Shown here one piece after another: positions 37,928 to 47,681 of a stretch of 64,000 bases of DNA. The position numbers and the translations under genes are program-made. The DNA comes from Adhaeribacter swui (GTDB lineage Bacteria; Bacteroidota; Bacteroidia; Cytophagales; Hymenobacteraceae): NCBI RefSeq assembly GCF_014217805.1, contig NZ_CP055156.1, positions 2,920,585 to 2,984,584 on the forward strand. The letters are read 5' to 3'. The notes under the pieces were generated by a model, which saw only the letters and a list, made by a program, of their open reading frames with translations, was not told where the DNA came from and made no database searches. Every line of letters starts with the position of its first letter. Positions within the stretch are counted from its first letter, which is position 1.

Positions 37928-39103
37928 ATGAAAAATACTTCTTTAAATCGCAGAAAGTTTGTAAAAGATACTTTAGCCGGAGCCGCTGGTATAGCCGGGT
38001 TAACTACGTTGCCGTTAGATTTACTGGCCGCTCCAAATAAAATTATTGTTTCGGAAGAATCTACAACTTCAGGAGAAGTGCGGCCATCTTTGCCTCCTAA
38101 AATTAAGTTTGCGGTAATCGGGCTTAACCACGGGCACATTTACTCGCAGGTGGAGGCGGTAATTAGAGGCGGGGGGCAGTTAATTTCGTTTTACGCGAAA
38201 GAAGATGATTTAGCCGCCGCATTTACTAAAAAGTACCCCCAGGTAAAAAAGGCCCGTTCCGAAAAAGAAATCCTAGAGGATAAAGCTATTCAACTGGTGG
38301 TAAGCGCTTCTATTCCGGATGAGCGGGCGCCACTGGGTGTTCGGGTAATGCGCCACGGCAAAGATTTTATGGTAGATAAACCAGGTATAACCTCATTGGA
38401 GCAACTGGCGGAAGTGCGCCGGGTACAAAAAGAAACCAAGCGGATTTATTCGATTATGTACAGCGAACGTTTGGAGAACAAGGCTACCGTAAAAGCCGGC
38501 GAATTGGTAAAAGCGGGCGCAATTGGCAAAGTTATTCAGACCATTGGTTTGGGACCACACCGCATGAACCCAAAAACCCGCCCCGATTGGTTTTTCGACC
38601 GGCAGCGTTTTGGTGGTATAATCTGCGACATTGCCTCGCATCAGTTTGATCAATATTTATATTTTACAGGGTCTACGCAAGCCGATGTGGTGGCCGCTCA
38701 GGTGGGTAACGTTAATCATCCGCAGTACCCGAAGTTCGAAGATTTTGGCGATGCCATGCTGCGCGGAAACAAAGGTATGGGCTACATCCGCGTAGACTGG
38801 TTTACGCCCGATGGGCTAAAAACCTGGGGCGATGGCCGGCTTACTATTCTGGGTACCGAAGGTTTCATTGAAATCCGGAAAAACATTGATATTGGTGGTA
38901 GGGAAGGTGGTAACCACTTGTTTCTGACGGATCAAAAAGAAATGCGTTACGTGGACTGCAGCAAAGAGCCTTTGCCTTACGGCGAACAATTAGTAAACGA
39001 TATTGTAAACCGCACCGAAACCGCCATGACCCAGGAGCACTGCTTTTTAGCCACCGAATTAGCGCTTAAAGCCCAACAGCAAGCAAAATCAATCAGCATC
39101 TAA
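37928..39103 (+). CDS. Exported Gfo/Idh/MocA-family oxidoreductase
   Basis: A 391-residue protein with an N-terminal LNRRKFVKDTLAG twin-arginine signal and a cleavage region near LLAAP. The Rossmann fold begins at KIKFAVIGLNHGHIYSQ (about residues 57-73). The conserved EKP motif reads DKP (MVDKPGITSLEQL). The C-terminal domain has DIASHQFDQYLYFTG, where the His is the usual catalytic candidate. The Tat signal implies export with bound NAD(P), as in other Bacteroidota members that act on sugars in the periplasm. It has no clear operon partner here. Confidence 0.87.
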   Translation: MKNTSLNRRKFVKDTLAGAAGIAGLTTLPLDLLAAPNKIIVSEESTTSGEVRPSLPPKIKFAVIGLNHGHIYSQVEAVIRGGGQLISFYAKEDDLAAAFTKKYPQVKKARSEKEILEDKAIQLVVSASIPDERAPLGVRVMRHGKDFMVDKPGITSLEQLAEVRRVQKETKRIYSIMYSERLENKATVKAGELVKAGAIGKVIQTIGLGPHRMNPKTRPDWFFDRQRFGGIICDIASHQFDQYLYFTGSTQADVVAAQVGNVNHPQYPKFEDFGDAMLRGNKGMGYIRVDWFTPDGLKTWGDGRLTILGTEGFIEIRKNIDIGGREGGNHLFLTDQKEMRYVDCSKEPLPYGEQLVNDIVNRTETAMTQEHCFLATELALKAQQQAKSISI

Positions 39104-39407
39104 AATTTTAATTTTTTAAAATTTTCAAATTACATAAAAGTAGCCCGGCCGATGATCTGCGTTTTGGAAGATTTTAATAATCTGTAAAATAGAAAATTTT
39201 AAAAAAGTTTAGCAACCAATCGCCCTGGTTGGTGTCTTCACAAACCAGTTCTATCTCCAAGCTGGGCTGCTTGCGAGTAAAATATGCAGTAAAGGTAACG
39301 CAGGCTTGTAATCTAAATTAAAAAAAGAGAAGGGCTTAACCTGGTTAATAGGTTAAGCCCTTCTCTTTGTATGGGTAGCACTTGGATTAGGTTGGAATCA
39401 AATGTTA
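39104..39407. other. Convergent intergenic region
   Basis: Apart from the terminator at 39,324-39,368 I see nothing in it. Confidence 0.5.
39320..39368 (-). terminator. Terminator of the S41 peptidase gene
   Basis: A perfect 19-bp stem with a 7-nt loop. On the minus strand it is followed by a run of seven Ts. It lies 40 bp after the stop codon of the S41 gene. Confidence 0.85.
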
Positions 39408-41075
39408 TTAATCTACCCGGAATTTGTTAATGCCTAGTTGCACGTATCCTTTGCTGAGTTTATTGGCCTGATCGAACAATTTAAGCGCCTGCTGAAAATC
39501 AGCGTCGGTTTCGTGGAAGATAGGATAGAGGCCTTCGGGTCCGTATACACTGCGGGCAATGTAGGCTTTAATGTTGTTCTTTAGTAAGTTCTTCGAACGT
39601 TTAAATTCCTTATCATTATAGGTGATTTTTAAACTTTTAGCTTCTTTGTTAATTTCATCCAGCATTTTATCTGTCACCTCAAAAGTAGCTTTAAATTTTT
39701 CGAAAGGTATTTTCTGTAGTTCAGCTTTATGATCCTGGTAGTAATTAATGGCAAACTCCCGCACCAGGTTTTTACTGTATAGCTCGTTCAGGTAATTGGT
39801 AAGTTCCATGGTATCGCGGGCCACAAAAACATCCGGCATAATACCGCCGCCACCATAAACTATCCGGCCGTGCGCCGTTTTATATTTTAAAGAATCATTA
39901 AATTTAATGCTATCCGGGTGGAAAAATTCGCCGTGCTGAAAACGGTTTAAGATATCCATTTCGTAATCTTCGGAGCCTTCTGTATACGGTTTTTGGATAG
40001 AGCGGCCGCTGGGGGTATAATACCGCGAAATAGTTAAGCGCAGCTCCGAGCCATCGTTTAACGGAATAGGCATTTGCACCAAACCTTTACCAAACGAACG
40101 GCGGCCCACAATCAAAGCCCGGTCATTGTCCTGGAGCGCCCCCGACACAATCTCCGAAGCCGAGGCGCTGCCTTCGTCTATTAATACGATTACCGGTCCT
40201 TCTTCAAATTCGCCGCGTACGTGGGCGTAGGTTTCGTTGTCGTACTTGGTGCCTTTGCCATCGGTATACACAATTTTTTTATTCCCCGAAATAAACTCGT
40301 CGGCCATGCGGGTAGCGCGATCCATGTAGCCGCCCGGGTTGCCCCGTAAATCCAGAATCAGGCGGTCCATGCCTTTCTTCTTGAGCTTTACTAAAGTAGA
40401 TTTAAATTCGTCGTAAGTATTGGCGGCAAAGCGGGACACTTTAATATAACCCGTATGATTATCGACCATATAGCCGGTTTCTACCGAAACGGTAGGTATT
40501 TTATTGCGGGTAACCACAAAATCCATAGGTTTTTTCTCGTTCCGGCGCATAATGGTCAGGTTTACTTTGGTGCCTTTGCTTCCGCGTAGTTTTTCAAACA
40601 CGCCTTGCGTGGTAATGCCTACTCCAGCAATATTTTTCTTATCAACCTGAATTATTTTATCGCCGGCTTGCAAACCCACCGCTTCGGAAGGGCCGCCGCT
40701 CAGGGGAGCCACAATAAAAACCGTATCTTTAAAAATATTAAATTCTACCCCAATGCCATCAAAGTCGCCTTCCAGGTAAGAACGGGCTACATCCATTTCT
40801 TTGGCCGGAATATAAGCCGTATGCGGGTCTAATTTCTCCAGCATTTTATTAATGGCAAAGTCGGATAACTCTTCTATGTTTACCGTATCTACATAATCCC
40901 GATCAATGTAAGAAAGAATATCGCGGTACTTTAAGTAACTTTTAGCGGTGCTCTGCGGATTATTACTGGAAGCCTGGAAAACATTAGCGCCAATTAAAAT
41001 GCCAACGGCCATAGCTAAACCCAAAAACAAAGGTAGTTTTACCTGAAAAGGGGTATTTTTAAATTTTTCGCTCAT
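39408..41075 (-). CDS. S41-family C-terminal processing peptidase
   Basis: 555 residues from the ATG at 41,075; an upstream TTG would add eight residues and is unlikely. A signal anchor is visible near residues 12-35 (LPLFLGLAMAVGILIGANVF). An N-terminal helical region is followed by a PDZ domain (DFDGIGVEFNIF to the LRGSKGTKVNLTI stretch). The peptidase core has LRGNPGGYMDRA, GSASASEIVSGALQD with the nucleophilic Ser, and SFGKGLVQ with the general-base Lys. CtpA/Prc-type proteases process or degrade periplasmic proteins. It is monocistronic with its own terminator. Confidence 0.92.
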   Translation of the reverse strand: MSEKFKNTPFQVKLPLFLGLAMAVGILIGANVFQASSNNPQSTAKSYLKYRDILSYIDRDYVDTVNIEELSDFAINKMLEKLDPHTAYIPAKEMDVARSYLEGDFDGIGVEFNIFKDTVFIVAPLSGGPSEAVGLQAGDKIIQVDKKNIAGVGITTQGVFEKLRGSKGTKVNLTIMRRNEKKPMDFVVTRNKIPTVSVETGYMVDNHTGYIKVSRFAANTYDEFKSTLVKLKKKGMDRLILDLRGNPGGYMDRATRMADEFISGNKKIVYTDGKGTKYDNETYAHVRGEFEEGPVIVLIDEGSASASEIVSGALQDNDRALIVGRRSFGKGLVQMPIPLNDGSELRLTISRYYTPSGRSIQKPYTEGSEDYEMDILNRFQHGEFFHPDSIKFNDSLKYKTAHGRIVYGGGGIMPDVFVARDTMELTNYLNELYSKNLVREFAINYYQDHKAELQKIPFEKFKATFEVTDKMLDEINKEAKSLKITYNDKEFKRSKNLLKNNIKAYIARSVYGPEGLYPIFHETDADFQQALKLFDQANKLSKGYVQLGINKFRVD

Positions 41076-41563
41076 AATTACTAAATGTATTGCCGTCAAA
41101 AATCCGCGAAGACTAATGGCGGGTAAATGTAACCCAATATATAATATTTCTAATTACAATGCTAGTGGTAATTTACTCCTTCGGCATACAAAGATCTTTA
41201 AAATAGAGTTGCATTTTTAGAGGTACTGCGCCGAAGGTAAAACCTTAAAAATAAATAGATTAATTTAGTAAACTGTTTATAACCTGATTGATCCGTATAG
41301 TTTAGGTTATTAGTATCCGTTTCTACGGAAATTTACTATTACCTAGTTGATCGTTTGCTGCAAAATATTTTAAAATTTTAAAAATTTGCTTGTGAGCAGT
41401 TTGGGTTAACTTTAATTATTTAAGTGAGCGGTAATAAAAACCAGACATGCATACAAGATTAACCGCTGTAAAAATGTTGCGTTTTCAAAAAATCCTCATT
41501 TTAAAATCTTAAACTTGCTCTTCTTAAAGCAAATTATTTTCGGTACGTTTTTAATTTAGAATT
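41076..41563. other. Divergent intergenic region between the S41 gene and ruvX
   Basis: AT-rich with no gene. A loose -7 like element TACGTTTT at 41,544-41,551 precedes ruvX by 12 nt. No strong hairpin is present. Confidence 0.4.
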
Positions 41564-41977
41564 ATGGCACGTGTGGTGGCAATTGATTACGGCAATAAAC
41601 GGGTTGGTTTAGCGGCAACCGATCCGTTAAAATTAATCGCTAACCCTCTAGAAACGGTGCACGCCCAAGAAGTTATCACGTACCTGAAAGCATACGTGCA
41701 GCGCGAAGAAGTAGAAGCTTTTGTAGTAGGAATGCCGAAAAAACTAGATAACACGCCTACCGATGTAACAAGTGCCGTTATTGGCTTTGTACGCAAATTG
41801 CAAAAAGAAATACCCACCATACCCGTGCATACCATCGACGAGCGGTTTACTTCCCGGATGGCCTCCCGGGCCATGCTGGCCGGGGGCTTGAAAAAGAAAG
41901 ACCGGCAAAACAAAGCCACCGTAGATAAGGTAAGCGCTGCTATTATTCTGCAATCTTTTTTAGAGGCTAATCCTTAA
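41564..41977 (+). CDS. ruvX: Putative pre-16S rRNA nuclease / Holliday junction resolvase-like YqgF
   Basis: A 137-residue RNase H-fold protein. VVAIDYGNKRVGLA (Asp7 in the motif), a second acidic strand FVVGMPKKLD, TIDERFTSRMA, and the C-terminal DKVSAAIILQ carry the family's acidic active-site residues. The length is typical (about 138). YqgF processes the 5' end of 16S rRNA and is widely conserved. The next same-strand gene, def, starts 268 bp downstream. Confidence 0.92.
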   Translation: MARVVAIDYGNKRVGLAATDPLKLIANPLETVHAQEVITYLKAYVQREEVEAFVVGMPKKLDNTPTDVTSAVIGFVRKLQKEIPTIPVHTIDERFTSRMASRAMLAGGLKKKDRQNKATVDKVSAAIILQSFLEANP

Positions 41978-42122
41978 ATGCTACTGGGGCCATTGCCGGT
42001 AGAACGAAATTCTAAACTCTTTTCACTGATTTTACCGTGTTTAAACAGGTAATATTTTTTTATTCTGGTCGTTTTTTTTGAGCAGGCTTTATTTGCTGTA
42101 AGGCTACTTAAAGATTTCTTCT

Positions 42123-42130
42123 TAATTTTG
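42123..42130 (+). promoter_or_regulatory. Possible -7 element upstream of def
   Basis: TAATTTTG fits TAnnTTTG exactly and lies 115 nt before the start codon. The nearest TTTG is 27 nt upstream, farther than usual, so this is weak. Confidence 0.3.
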
Positions 42131-42245
42131 CCGCAATATTCTTGTTTGATTAAGGAAGCGGTTTAGCAAGAAGAAAGATGGAAAAATGCTTACAGCTTCC
42201 TTAAAGTCAACCTGGTTTTACCGTAAATAGACTTAGTTAATTTTT

Positions 42246-42812
42246 ATGATATACCCAATTACCGCTTATGGCGATCCGGTTTTGCGCACCAAGGCTACTG
42301 ATATACCGCAGGATTATCCGGATTTAAAAAAACTGGTTGCCGATATGTACGAAACCATGTACCACGCGCATGGCGTAGGCTTAGCCGCCCCCCAAATTGG
42401 CAAAAGCCTGCGGTTGTTTGTAATTGATTCAGCCCCTTTTGAAGAAGACGAGGAAAAGAAAAAATTAGCCGTAAAGCAAGCTTTTATTAACCCGCAAATA
42501 ATAGAAGAAACCGGCGACGAATGGGCTTTTGAAGAAGGCTGCCTGAGCATTCCTGGCGTGCGGGAAGATGTATTCCGCCCCGAAAAAGTGTTAATCCAGT
42601 ATTTTGATGAAGATTGGAACCAGCACGAAAAAACTTTTGACGGATTAGTTGCCCGGATTATTCAGCACGAGTACGATCACATTGAAGGCGTATTATTTAC
42701 TGATCATTTATCTGGGTTCCGCAAACGCTTAATTAAAAGCAAACTTACCAAAATTAGCAAAGGCGACGTAGATGCCGATTACGTAATGCGGTTTTACGGA
42801 AATAAAAGATAA
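42246..42812 (+). CDS. def: Peptide deformylase
   Basis: A 188-residue metalloenzyme. All three family motifs are present: GVGLAAPQIG (43-52), EGCLSIPG (97-104, metal Cys99), and HEYDH (141-145, metal His141 and His145 with catalytic Glu142). It removes the formyl group from nascent proteins. The length is usual for Bacteroidota. It is followed by a 17-bp terminator hairpin. No methionyl-tRNA formyltransferase lies beside it. Confidence 0.97.
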   Translation: MIYPITAYGDPVLRTKATDIPQDYPDLKKLVADMYETMYHAHGVGLAAPQIGKSLRLFVIDSAPFEEDEEKKKLAVKQAFINPQIIEETGDEWAFEEGCLSIPGVREDVFRPEKVLIQYFDEDWNQHEKTFDGLVARIIQHEYDHIEGVLFTDHLSGFRKRLIKSKLTKISKGDVDADYVMRFYGNKR

Positions 42813-42851
42813 TTTAAAAAGTTCAGCTAACCTTAAGTTGGCACTAGCTTA

Positions 42852-42898
42852 AAACAAAGAACTCCGGCCGGTTTAACTTGCCGGAGTTCTTTGTTTAA
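42852..42898 (+). terminator. Terminator between def and cyanophycinase
   Basis: A perfect 17-bp stem with an 11-nt loop; the 3' arm ends in TTTGTTT. Because both arms have A/T ends it can work for both convergent genes. Confidence 0.75.
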
Positions 42899-43025
42899 AG
42901 CCCGCCAGAAAATCAGATTTTTAAAATTTCCATTTCTAGGAAAAAACAGGTGGAATTAGTTGCTATAAAAACTATTGTACAAAGGGACTAATCTGTAATT
43001 CCCAAATTATTTGAACATCTAACAT

Positions 43026-43847
43026 CTAGTTGCCCGCATTATTAACCGACTTTAAGATGGGCTGTAATCTTTTATCGCTTAAACAATACCGGTGGCCTTC
43101 TACCAGCAAGTGCATTACTAAGTGTTCCACGGCAATGGGCGAGCCGTAGGCTACTTCATCAATGTTGCAATATTGAATCTGGCTGCCATCGATAATGGTA
43201 ACTACCCCGGGGCCAAAAACTTCTACTAAACTGCCTTCTTTAATAATTACCCCGGTTTCTTCGCCCAAGCCAATACCAATATAGTCGGGCCATTTGGCAA
43301 TGGCTACGGCTAAACGGCCAAACCGGCCACGTTCCGTAAAATGGGAATCGATGTATACTTTTTGCACAAACGATAGGCCGGAACAGGTTTTAGTTTCACC
43401 TTTAACCAAAGAGTTAGAGCCGTAACCTTCGTAAATCATGCGGTTAGATATGGCGCTAGCCCCAGCGCTGGTGCCGGCAATTACAATTTCCTCTTGCTGA
43501 TACCGTTGCTGCATTAATTGCTGCACCTGGGTATCCAACAAAAAGCGGTTAATCCGGCGTTGGTCGCCGCCCGTAAAAAAGAAAATATCGGCTTGCTTTA
43601 TCCGCTCTAAATACTCAGGTTTATCGGCTTCATTTTGTTCATCAATGTGCATTACCCGGGCATTTGTTAAACCCAACTCTACAAAGGCTTCCTGGTAAGC
43701 ATCGCCTGATTCCTGCGGCGAAGGAGCCGCTGTAGTTATTACTTCCACCACCGAGTCAGGGTGGCAATAATCTGCCCGGATAAGTTGAAGCAAGCCATCA
43801 TCATCGCCGCCCCCGAGAGCAATAAGCGTACCTTTGGGTTTTGTCAT
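43026..43847 (-). CDS. Cyanophycinase-like S51 serine peptidase
   Basis: A 273-residue protein. LIALGGGDDDG (residues 8-18), FFFTGGDQRRINR (89-101) and AGTSAGAS with nucleophile Ser127 (GTSAGAS, 125-131) are the S51/cyanophycinase signatures, and IDSHFTERGRFGRL is the conserved substrate-loop region. True cyanophycinases cleave the Asp-Arg storage polymer to dipeptides. Cyanophycin synthetase is not in the window, and no signal peptide is visible, so it may be an internal dipeptidase-type enzyme. The stop codon abuts a short 7-bp-periodic repeat. Confidence 0.85.
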   Translation of the reverse strand: MTKPKGTLIALGGGDDDGLLQLIRADYCHPDSVVEVITTAAPSPQESGDAYQEAFVELGLTNARVMHIDEQNEADKPEYLERIKQADIFFFTGGDQRRINRFLLDTQVQQLMQQRYQQEEIVIAGTSAGASAISNRMIYEGYGSNSLVKGETKTCSGLSFVQKVYIDSHFTERGRFGRLAVAIAKWPDYIGIGLGEETGVIIKEGSLVEVFGPGVVTIIDGSQIQYCNIDEVAYGSPIAVEHLVMHLLVEGHRYCLSDKRLQPILKSVNNAGN

Positions 43848-43988
43848 GGGTTGTATTTAAAACATATTATTGTGCATACTCCCTCCCGGGCCGGTAGGTT
43901 TTTTAAATTCAACCTGGCAAAAGTATAGTGCCACTAATTTTATAAAAATGTGCTGAAATTGTGTAATGCTTAGCCCTTACTTGCTGCG

Positions 43989-43996
43989 TAATTTTG
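43989..43996 (+). promoter_or_regulatory. Possible -7 element upstream of copA
   Basis: TAATTTTG fits TAnnTTTG and lies 75 nt before the start codon. No good -33 element is seen at the usual distance. Confidence 0.3.
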
Positions 43997-44071
43997 CATA
44001 GTTACTAAAAGATAAACCAGTATTTCAGGTAGATGATTGCTGGTAAGTTTAACATGCCTAAATAAATTGAT

Positions 44072-46303
44072 ATGAACGCAACTGCCACTCTCGCCCCCGA
44101 TGCTATTACCGCTACTTACCCGGTTGATGGCATGACTTGCGCCGCTTGTGCTGCCAGCGTAGAGTCTATGCTGCAAGCGCAACCGGGTGTGGTATCGGCC
44201 GCCGTGTCTTATGCCAATCGTTCGGTAGCAGTATCCATAGAGCCCGGTAAAACTAATTTTACTCAATTGCAAAAAGCGGTACGCCAGATTGGTTATGATT
44301 TACTGGCAAATCCCGAAACAGCCGAAGAATTAGAAAAGCAGCATTACGCCCGTTTAAAGAAAAGAACGTGGGGTGCTTTTATCTGCGCGCTGCCGGTAAT
44401 TGTAATCAGCATGTTTTTTCACGAAGGTTTCCCCGGATCAAATTGGCTATTATTGGCGCTTACCACGCCGGTGGTAATGTGGTTCGGCCGCGACTTTTTT
44501 GTGAGCGGTTTTAAAAAAGCGCGCCATGGCACTGCTAACATGGATACGCTGGTGGCTCTTAGTACCGGCGTAGCCTTTGTGTTTAGCGCTTTTAACACCA
44601 TTTATCCGCAGTTTATGCGCCAACAGGGTTTGGAACCCCAGGTGTATTTTGAGTCTGCTGCGGCAGTAATCGCTTTTATTTTACTCGGTAAATTGCTCGA
44701 AGAACGGGCGCGCCGGGGTACATCGGCTGCTCTAAAAAAATTAATTGGGCTGCAACCCAAAAAGGTAAAAATACTGCAAGCCGATTTAACCGAAATTGAA
44801 ATTCCAATTGAAGAAGTGCAGGCCGGCGACCGCATCCGCATAAGGCCGGGCGAGAAAATACCCGTGGACGGCGTAGTAAAAGAAGGCGAATCGTTCGTGG
44901 ATGAAAGTATGCTTACGGGAGAACCGCTTGCTTTGCCCAAAAAAGCAAACGATCGGGTATTTACGGGCACGCTTAACCAAAAAGGTAGCCTGGAAATTGT
45001 GGCGCAAAAAACCGGCTCCGAAACCATGCTGGCGCAAATTATCCAAACCGTGCAAAAAGCCCAGGCTAGTAAGCCACCGGTTCAAAAACTAGCTGATCAA
45101 ATCTCCGCGGTATTTGTACCCGTGGTGTTGGTGCTGGCGCTTTTAAGTTTTGGCATCTGGTATTTTTTTGGGCCAAACAATAGTTTAACCTTTGCTTTGC
45201 AGGCTTTTGTTACGGTATTAATTATAGCTTGTCCTTGTGCTTTGGGCTTGGCAACTCCTACCGCCATTATGGTGGCCGTGGGCAAAGGCGCCGAAAATGG
45301 AGTTTTAGTGAAAGATGCGCAAAGCTTAGAAACGGCCCACCAGGTAAACGCGGTAGTTCTGGATAAAACCGGTACCTTAACCAAGGGTAAGCCCGAAGCA
45401 GAAGCTTTTATCTGGTTAGTTCGTGCTAATCAGGTAGAGATAAAAGAAGCGGTATTAGCTATAGAAAGCCGTTCGGAGCATCCTCTGGCCGAAGCTATTA
45501 CACGTAAATTAAACCAGGAAGAAGTAGAAAAGGTTGAACTTACCCAATTTACCAGCATTACCGGGCAAGGTGTGCAGGCCAAAGTAAAAGACCATTTATT
45601 TCGGATTGGTAACCGCGCGTTTTTACTTGATTCCGGAGTAATTATCTCGGCAGAAGCGGCGCAAATAGCCGAAAAGCAAACAAAATTAGCTAAAACCTTG
45701 GTTTACGTTGCGGCTGATCAGGAGCTAGTAGCCCTAATTCCGGTAACAGACCCCATAAAAGAAACTTCGGCTCAGGCAGTTCAGGAATTACAGCACTTAG
45801 GTCTGCAAGTGTACTTACTTACCGGCGATAACGCGCAAACGGCCGAGGCAATTGCCCGTCAAACCAACATCAGTAACGTAGCAGCTGGAATTTTACCCAC
45901 TGGTAAAGCCGATTACGTAAAACAATTACAGCAGAAGAACTTAGTTGTAGCCATGGTGGGCGATGGCATAAATGATTCACCGGCTTTGGCCCAGGCAGAT
46001 TTAGGTATTGCCATGGGGCATGGTACCGATGTGGCTATGGAAACGGCAGGTTTAACTTTAATGCAATCTGACCTGCGATACATTGCCAAATCTATTAAAC
46101 TTTCCCGGGCTACCGTTCGCACGATTCGGCAAAATTTGTTCTGGGCCTTTATTTATAACTTAATTGGCATACCTATCGCCGCAGGGGTATTGTATCCGGT
46201 AAATGGATATTTATTAAACCCAATGCTGGCGGGCGCAGCCATGGCTTTAAGTTCGGTATCGGTTGTGGCAAATAGTTTGCGTTTACGACAAAAAACACTT
46301 TAA
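44072..46303 (+). CDS. copA: Copper-exporting P1B-type ATPase
   Basis: A 743-residue inner-membrane pump. One N-terminal heavy-metal-associated domain has [10 protein letters not shown] (Cys23, Cys26). Membrane segments begin near residue 100. The actuator motif is TGE (282-284), the metal site is CPC (387-389), and the phosphorylated Asp431 lies in DKTGTLT. HP in SEHPLAE and [10 protein letters not shown] are present. The CPC site and single Cys-rich domain mark a Cu(I) exporter. It is monocistronic with a terminator 55 bp downstream and no copper regulator beside it. Confidence 0.96.
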   Translation: MNATATLAPDAITATYPVDGMTCAACAASVESMLQAQPGVVSAAVSYANRSVAVSIEPGKTNFTQLQKAVRQIGYDLLANPETAEELEKQHYARLKKRTWGAFICALPVIVISMFFHEGFPGSNWLLLALTTPVVMWFGRDFFVSGFKKARHGTANMDTLVALSTGVAFVFSAFNTIYPQFMRQQGLEPQVYFESAAAVIAFILLGKLLEERARRGTSAALKKLIGLQPKKVKILQADLTEIEIPIEEVQAGDRIRIRPGEKIPVDGVVKEGESFVDESMLTGEPLALPKKANDRVFTGTLNQKGSLEIVAQKTGSETMLAQIIQTVQKAQASKPPVQKLADQISAVFVPVVLVLALLSFGIWYFFGPNNSLTFALQAFVTVLIIACPCALGLATPTAIMVAVGKGAENGVLVKDAQSLETAHQVNAVVLDKTGTLTKGKPEAEAFIWLVRANQVEIKEAVLAIESRSEHPLAEAITRKLNQEEVEKVELTQFTSITGQGVQAKVKDHLFRIGNRAFLLDSGVIISAEAAQIAEKQTKLAKTLVYVAADQELVALIPVTDPIKETSAQAVQELQHLGLQVYLLTGDNAQTAEAIARQTNISNVAAGILPTGKADYVKQLQQKNLVVAMVGDGINDSPALAQADLGIAMGHGTDVAMETAGLTLMQSDLRYIAKSIKLSRATVRTIRQNLFWAFIYNLIGIPIAAGVLYPVNGYLLNPMLAGAAMALSSVSVVANSLRLRQKTL

Positions 46304-46357
46304 TCAGTGGTAGTAAAAAAGTAAAAATTTAAAAATAGTACATTAGATGCCCTAACG

Positions 46358-46391
46358 AAAGAGGCGGAGTTTTCTCCGCCTCTTTTATTTT
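46358..46391 (+). terminator. Terminator of copA
   Basis: A perfect 12-bp GC-rich stem (AAAGAGGCGGAG / CTCCGCCTCTTT) with a TTTT loop and a T-rich tail. Confidence 0.88.
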
Positions 46392-46531
46392 TTAATTCTG
46401 TGCTATCATTCGAAACAGGTAAGCGTTCTCCCCACCTTTTAAGTAACAAACATAATGGAAATATTCTGACCGCATTAATTTCGAAATGGATGTAGTTTAG
46501 TATTAGCAAACAGTTGATTATAGTAGGATAA

Positions 46532-46580
46532 TCTAGTGTTTAGCGTCTAGTGTCTAATATCCAATATCCAGCATCTGGTT
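46532..46580. repeat. Array of seven degenerate 7-bp repeats abutting a stop codon
   Basis: Seven consecutive heptads can be read: TCTAGTG, TTTAGCG, TCTAGTG, TCTAATA, TCCAATA, TCCAGCA, TCTGGTT. The array ends one base before the minus-strand stop codon at 46,582, so it forms the immediate 3' flank of that gene. Confidence 0.7.
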
Positions 46581-46581
46581 A

Positions 46582-47334
46582 CTACTTCACCAGTGCTTTG
46601 TTAATTGGCGTAGGACTGTTAAATAAATCACTATTTAAATTTTGGCTCACTACAATATCGGTCATGCTCATTTTGGCATCGCCGCGGTTCGAGGCAATTT
46701 TAAACTTTCCGTATTTCTGGTAATCAGCCCATGGCCGGGTAAATGTCGGCTTTTCGTCGGTAGCATTCCGGAAAAAAGACCATTCTGTTACCAAGCCGGA
46801 TTTTTTATCAACTCCAAGAATATAGCGGTTATTTGGTGTTACGCCTACATCTTTAAAAGTAAGCTCTATTAAATCAACATCAGCCCCGGTCTGGGTTTTT
46901 CCTTCTCCTTTATATTTTAATGTAACCCCATTGTCGCGGAGCTTAAAAGGCATGAGTAGCCAGTAGGAGTTGTTCGCCCAAATAGCGTATTGTTTATCCA
47001 GTATTTTTTGCTTTTGAGCTTCGTCGGTGAGCACTTTGCCTTTGCTGTAAACAGTGCCTTCTTTGGTTTTTAAATCCGACACTACTACCAACGTGTCTTT
47101 TTCATACCGGAATTTGTTTTCAAATTTATCCCAGATATGATACTGCCCCAGCCAACTCCAGGCAATGTAGCGGGTATTGTTCCAGTTTTTGGTGCCGCCC
47201 ATGTTTTTAATTACTTTATCGGCTAGGGCAAGGGCTTGCTCATCCGAAGTATTTGCCGTGTTTTGGGCCAGCAAAATGCCGGGTAAAAAAGTAAATAAAG
47301 CAACTAAAAGTCGGGTAATCGTTTTTCGAAACAT
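46582..47334 (-). CDS. Exported protein of unknown function (DUF6503-like)
   Basis: A 250-residue protein with a clear signal peptide (RLLVALFTFLPGILLAQ, cleavage near residue 24). The mature part begins with a helix containing ALADKVIKNMGG, a start shared by several Bacteroidota families that have an outer-membrane-lipoprotein-like beta fold. Later parts alternate beta strands with Trp and Tyr (YIAWSWLGQYHIWDK, YWLLMPFKLRDNG, LVTEWSFFRN). No catalytic motif is seen. The resemblance to DUF6503 is from memory. It probably binds a hydrophobic ligand in the periplasm. The stop codon is directly followed by a heptad array. Confidence 0.7.
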   Translation of the reverse strand: MFRKTITRLLVALFTFLPGILLAQNTANTSDEQALALADKVIKNMGGTKNWNNTRYIAWSWLGQYHIWDKFENKFRYEKDTLVVVSDLKTKEGTVYSKGKVLTDEAQKQKILDKQYAIWANNSYWLLMPFKLRDNGVTLKYKGEGKTQTGADVDLIELTFKDVGVTPNNRYILGVDKKSGLVTEWSFFRNATDEKPTFTRPWADYQKYGKFKIASNRGDAKMSMTDIVVSQNLNSDLFNSPTPINKALVK

Positions 47335-47681
47335 TCTTTTGCAGCAGGTAAAACTAAGCTTTCTTTCAACTGATTAAAGATAAAAAACAGAATTTAAAAA
47401 ATTAGAATTTAGCCAGGTTTCTCTTGTTATTTCGGGCAGTATTTACACCGGTAAATTCTACTGGTTTTGCTTCAGGCCAGACTCCCTCTTTTTGGTATCC
47501 GTAAATCGTAATAAGTACAAAAAATTAACCTGTCTGGGGTGCCTTGCGTAAGCGTGCTTGAAATAGCCCCGTATAAAACACGTGAAGCAGGCGCTAAAAG
47601 CAACATTAATTGGTGTTTGTTGCCAACTATTTCCGGTACAAGGGAGCTATATATAAACCAAAAACAGAAATTTTTAAAAAA
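47335..47681. other. Divergent intergenic region
   Basis: No supported gene. A TTG start at 47,610 would extend the next gene by 24 residues of poor quality, so this stretch is treated as non-coding and probably holds promoters. Confidence 0.45.
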
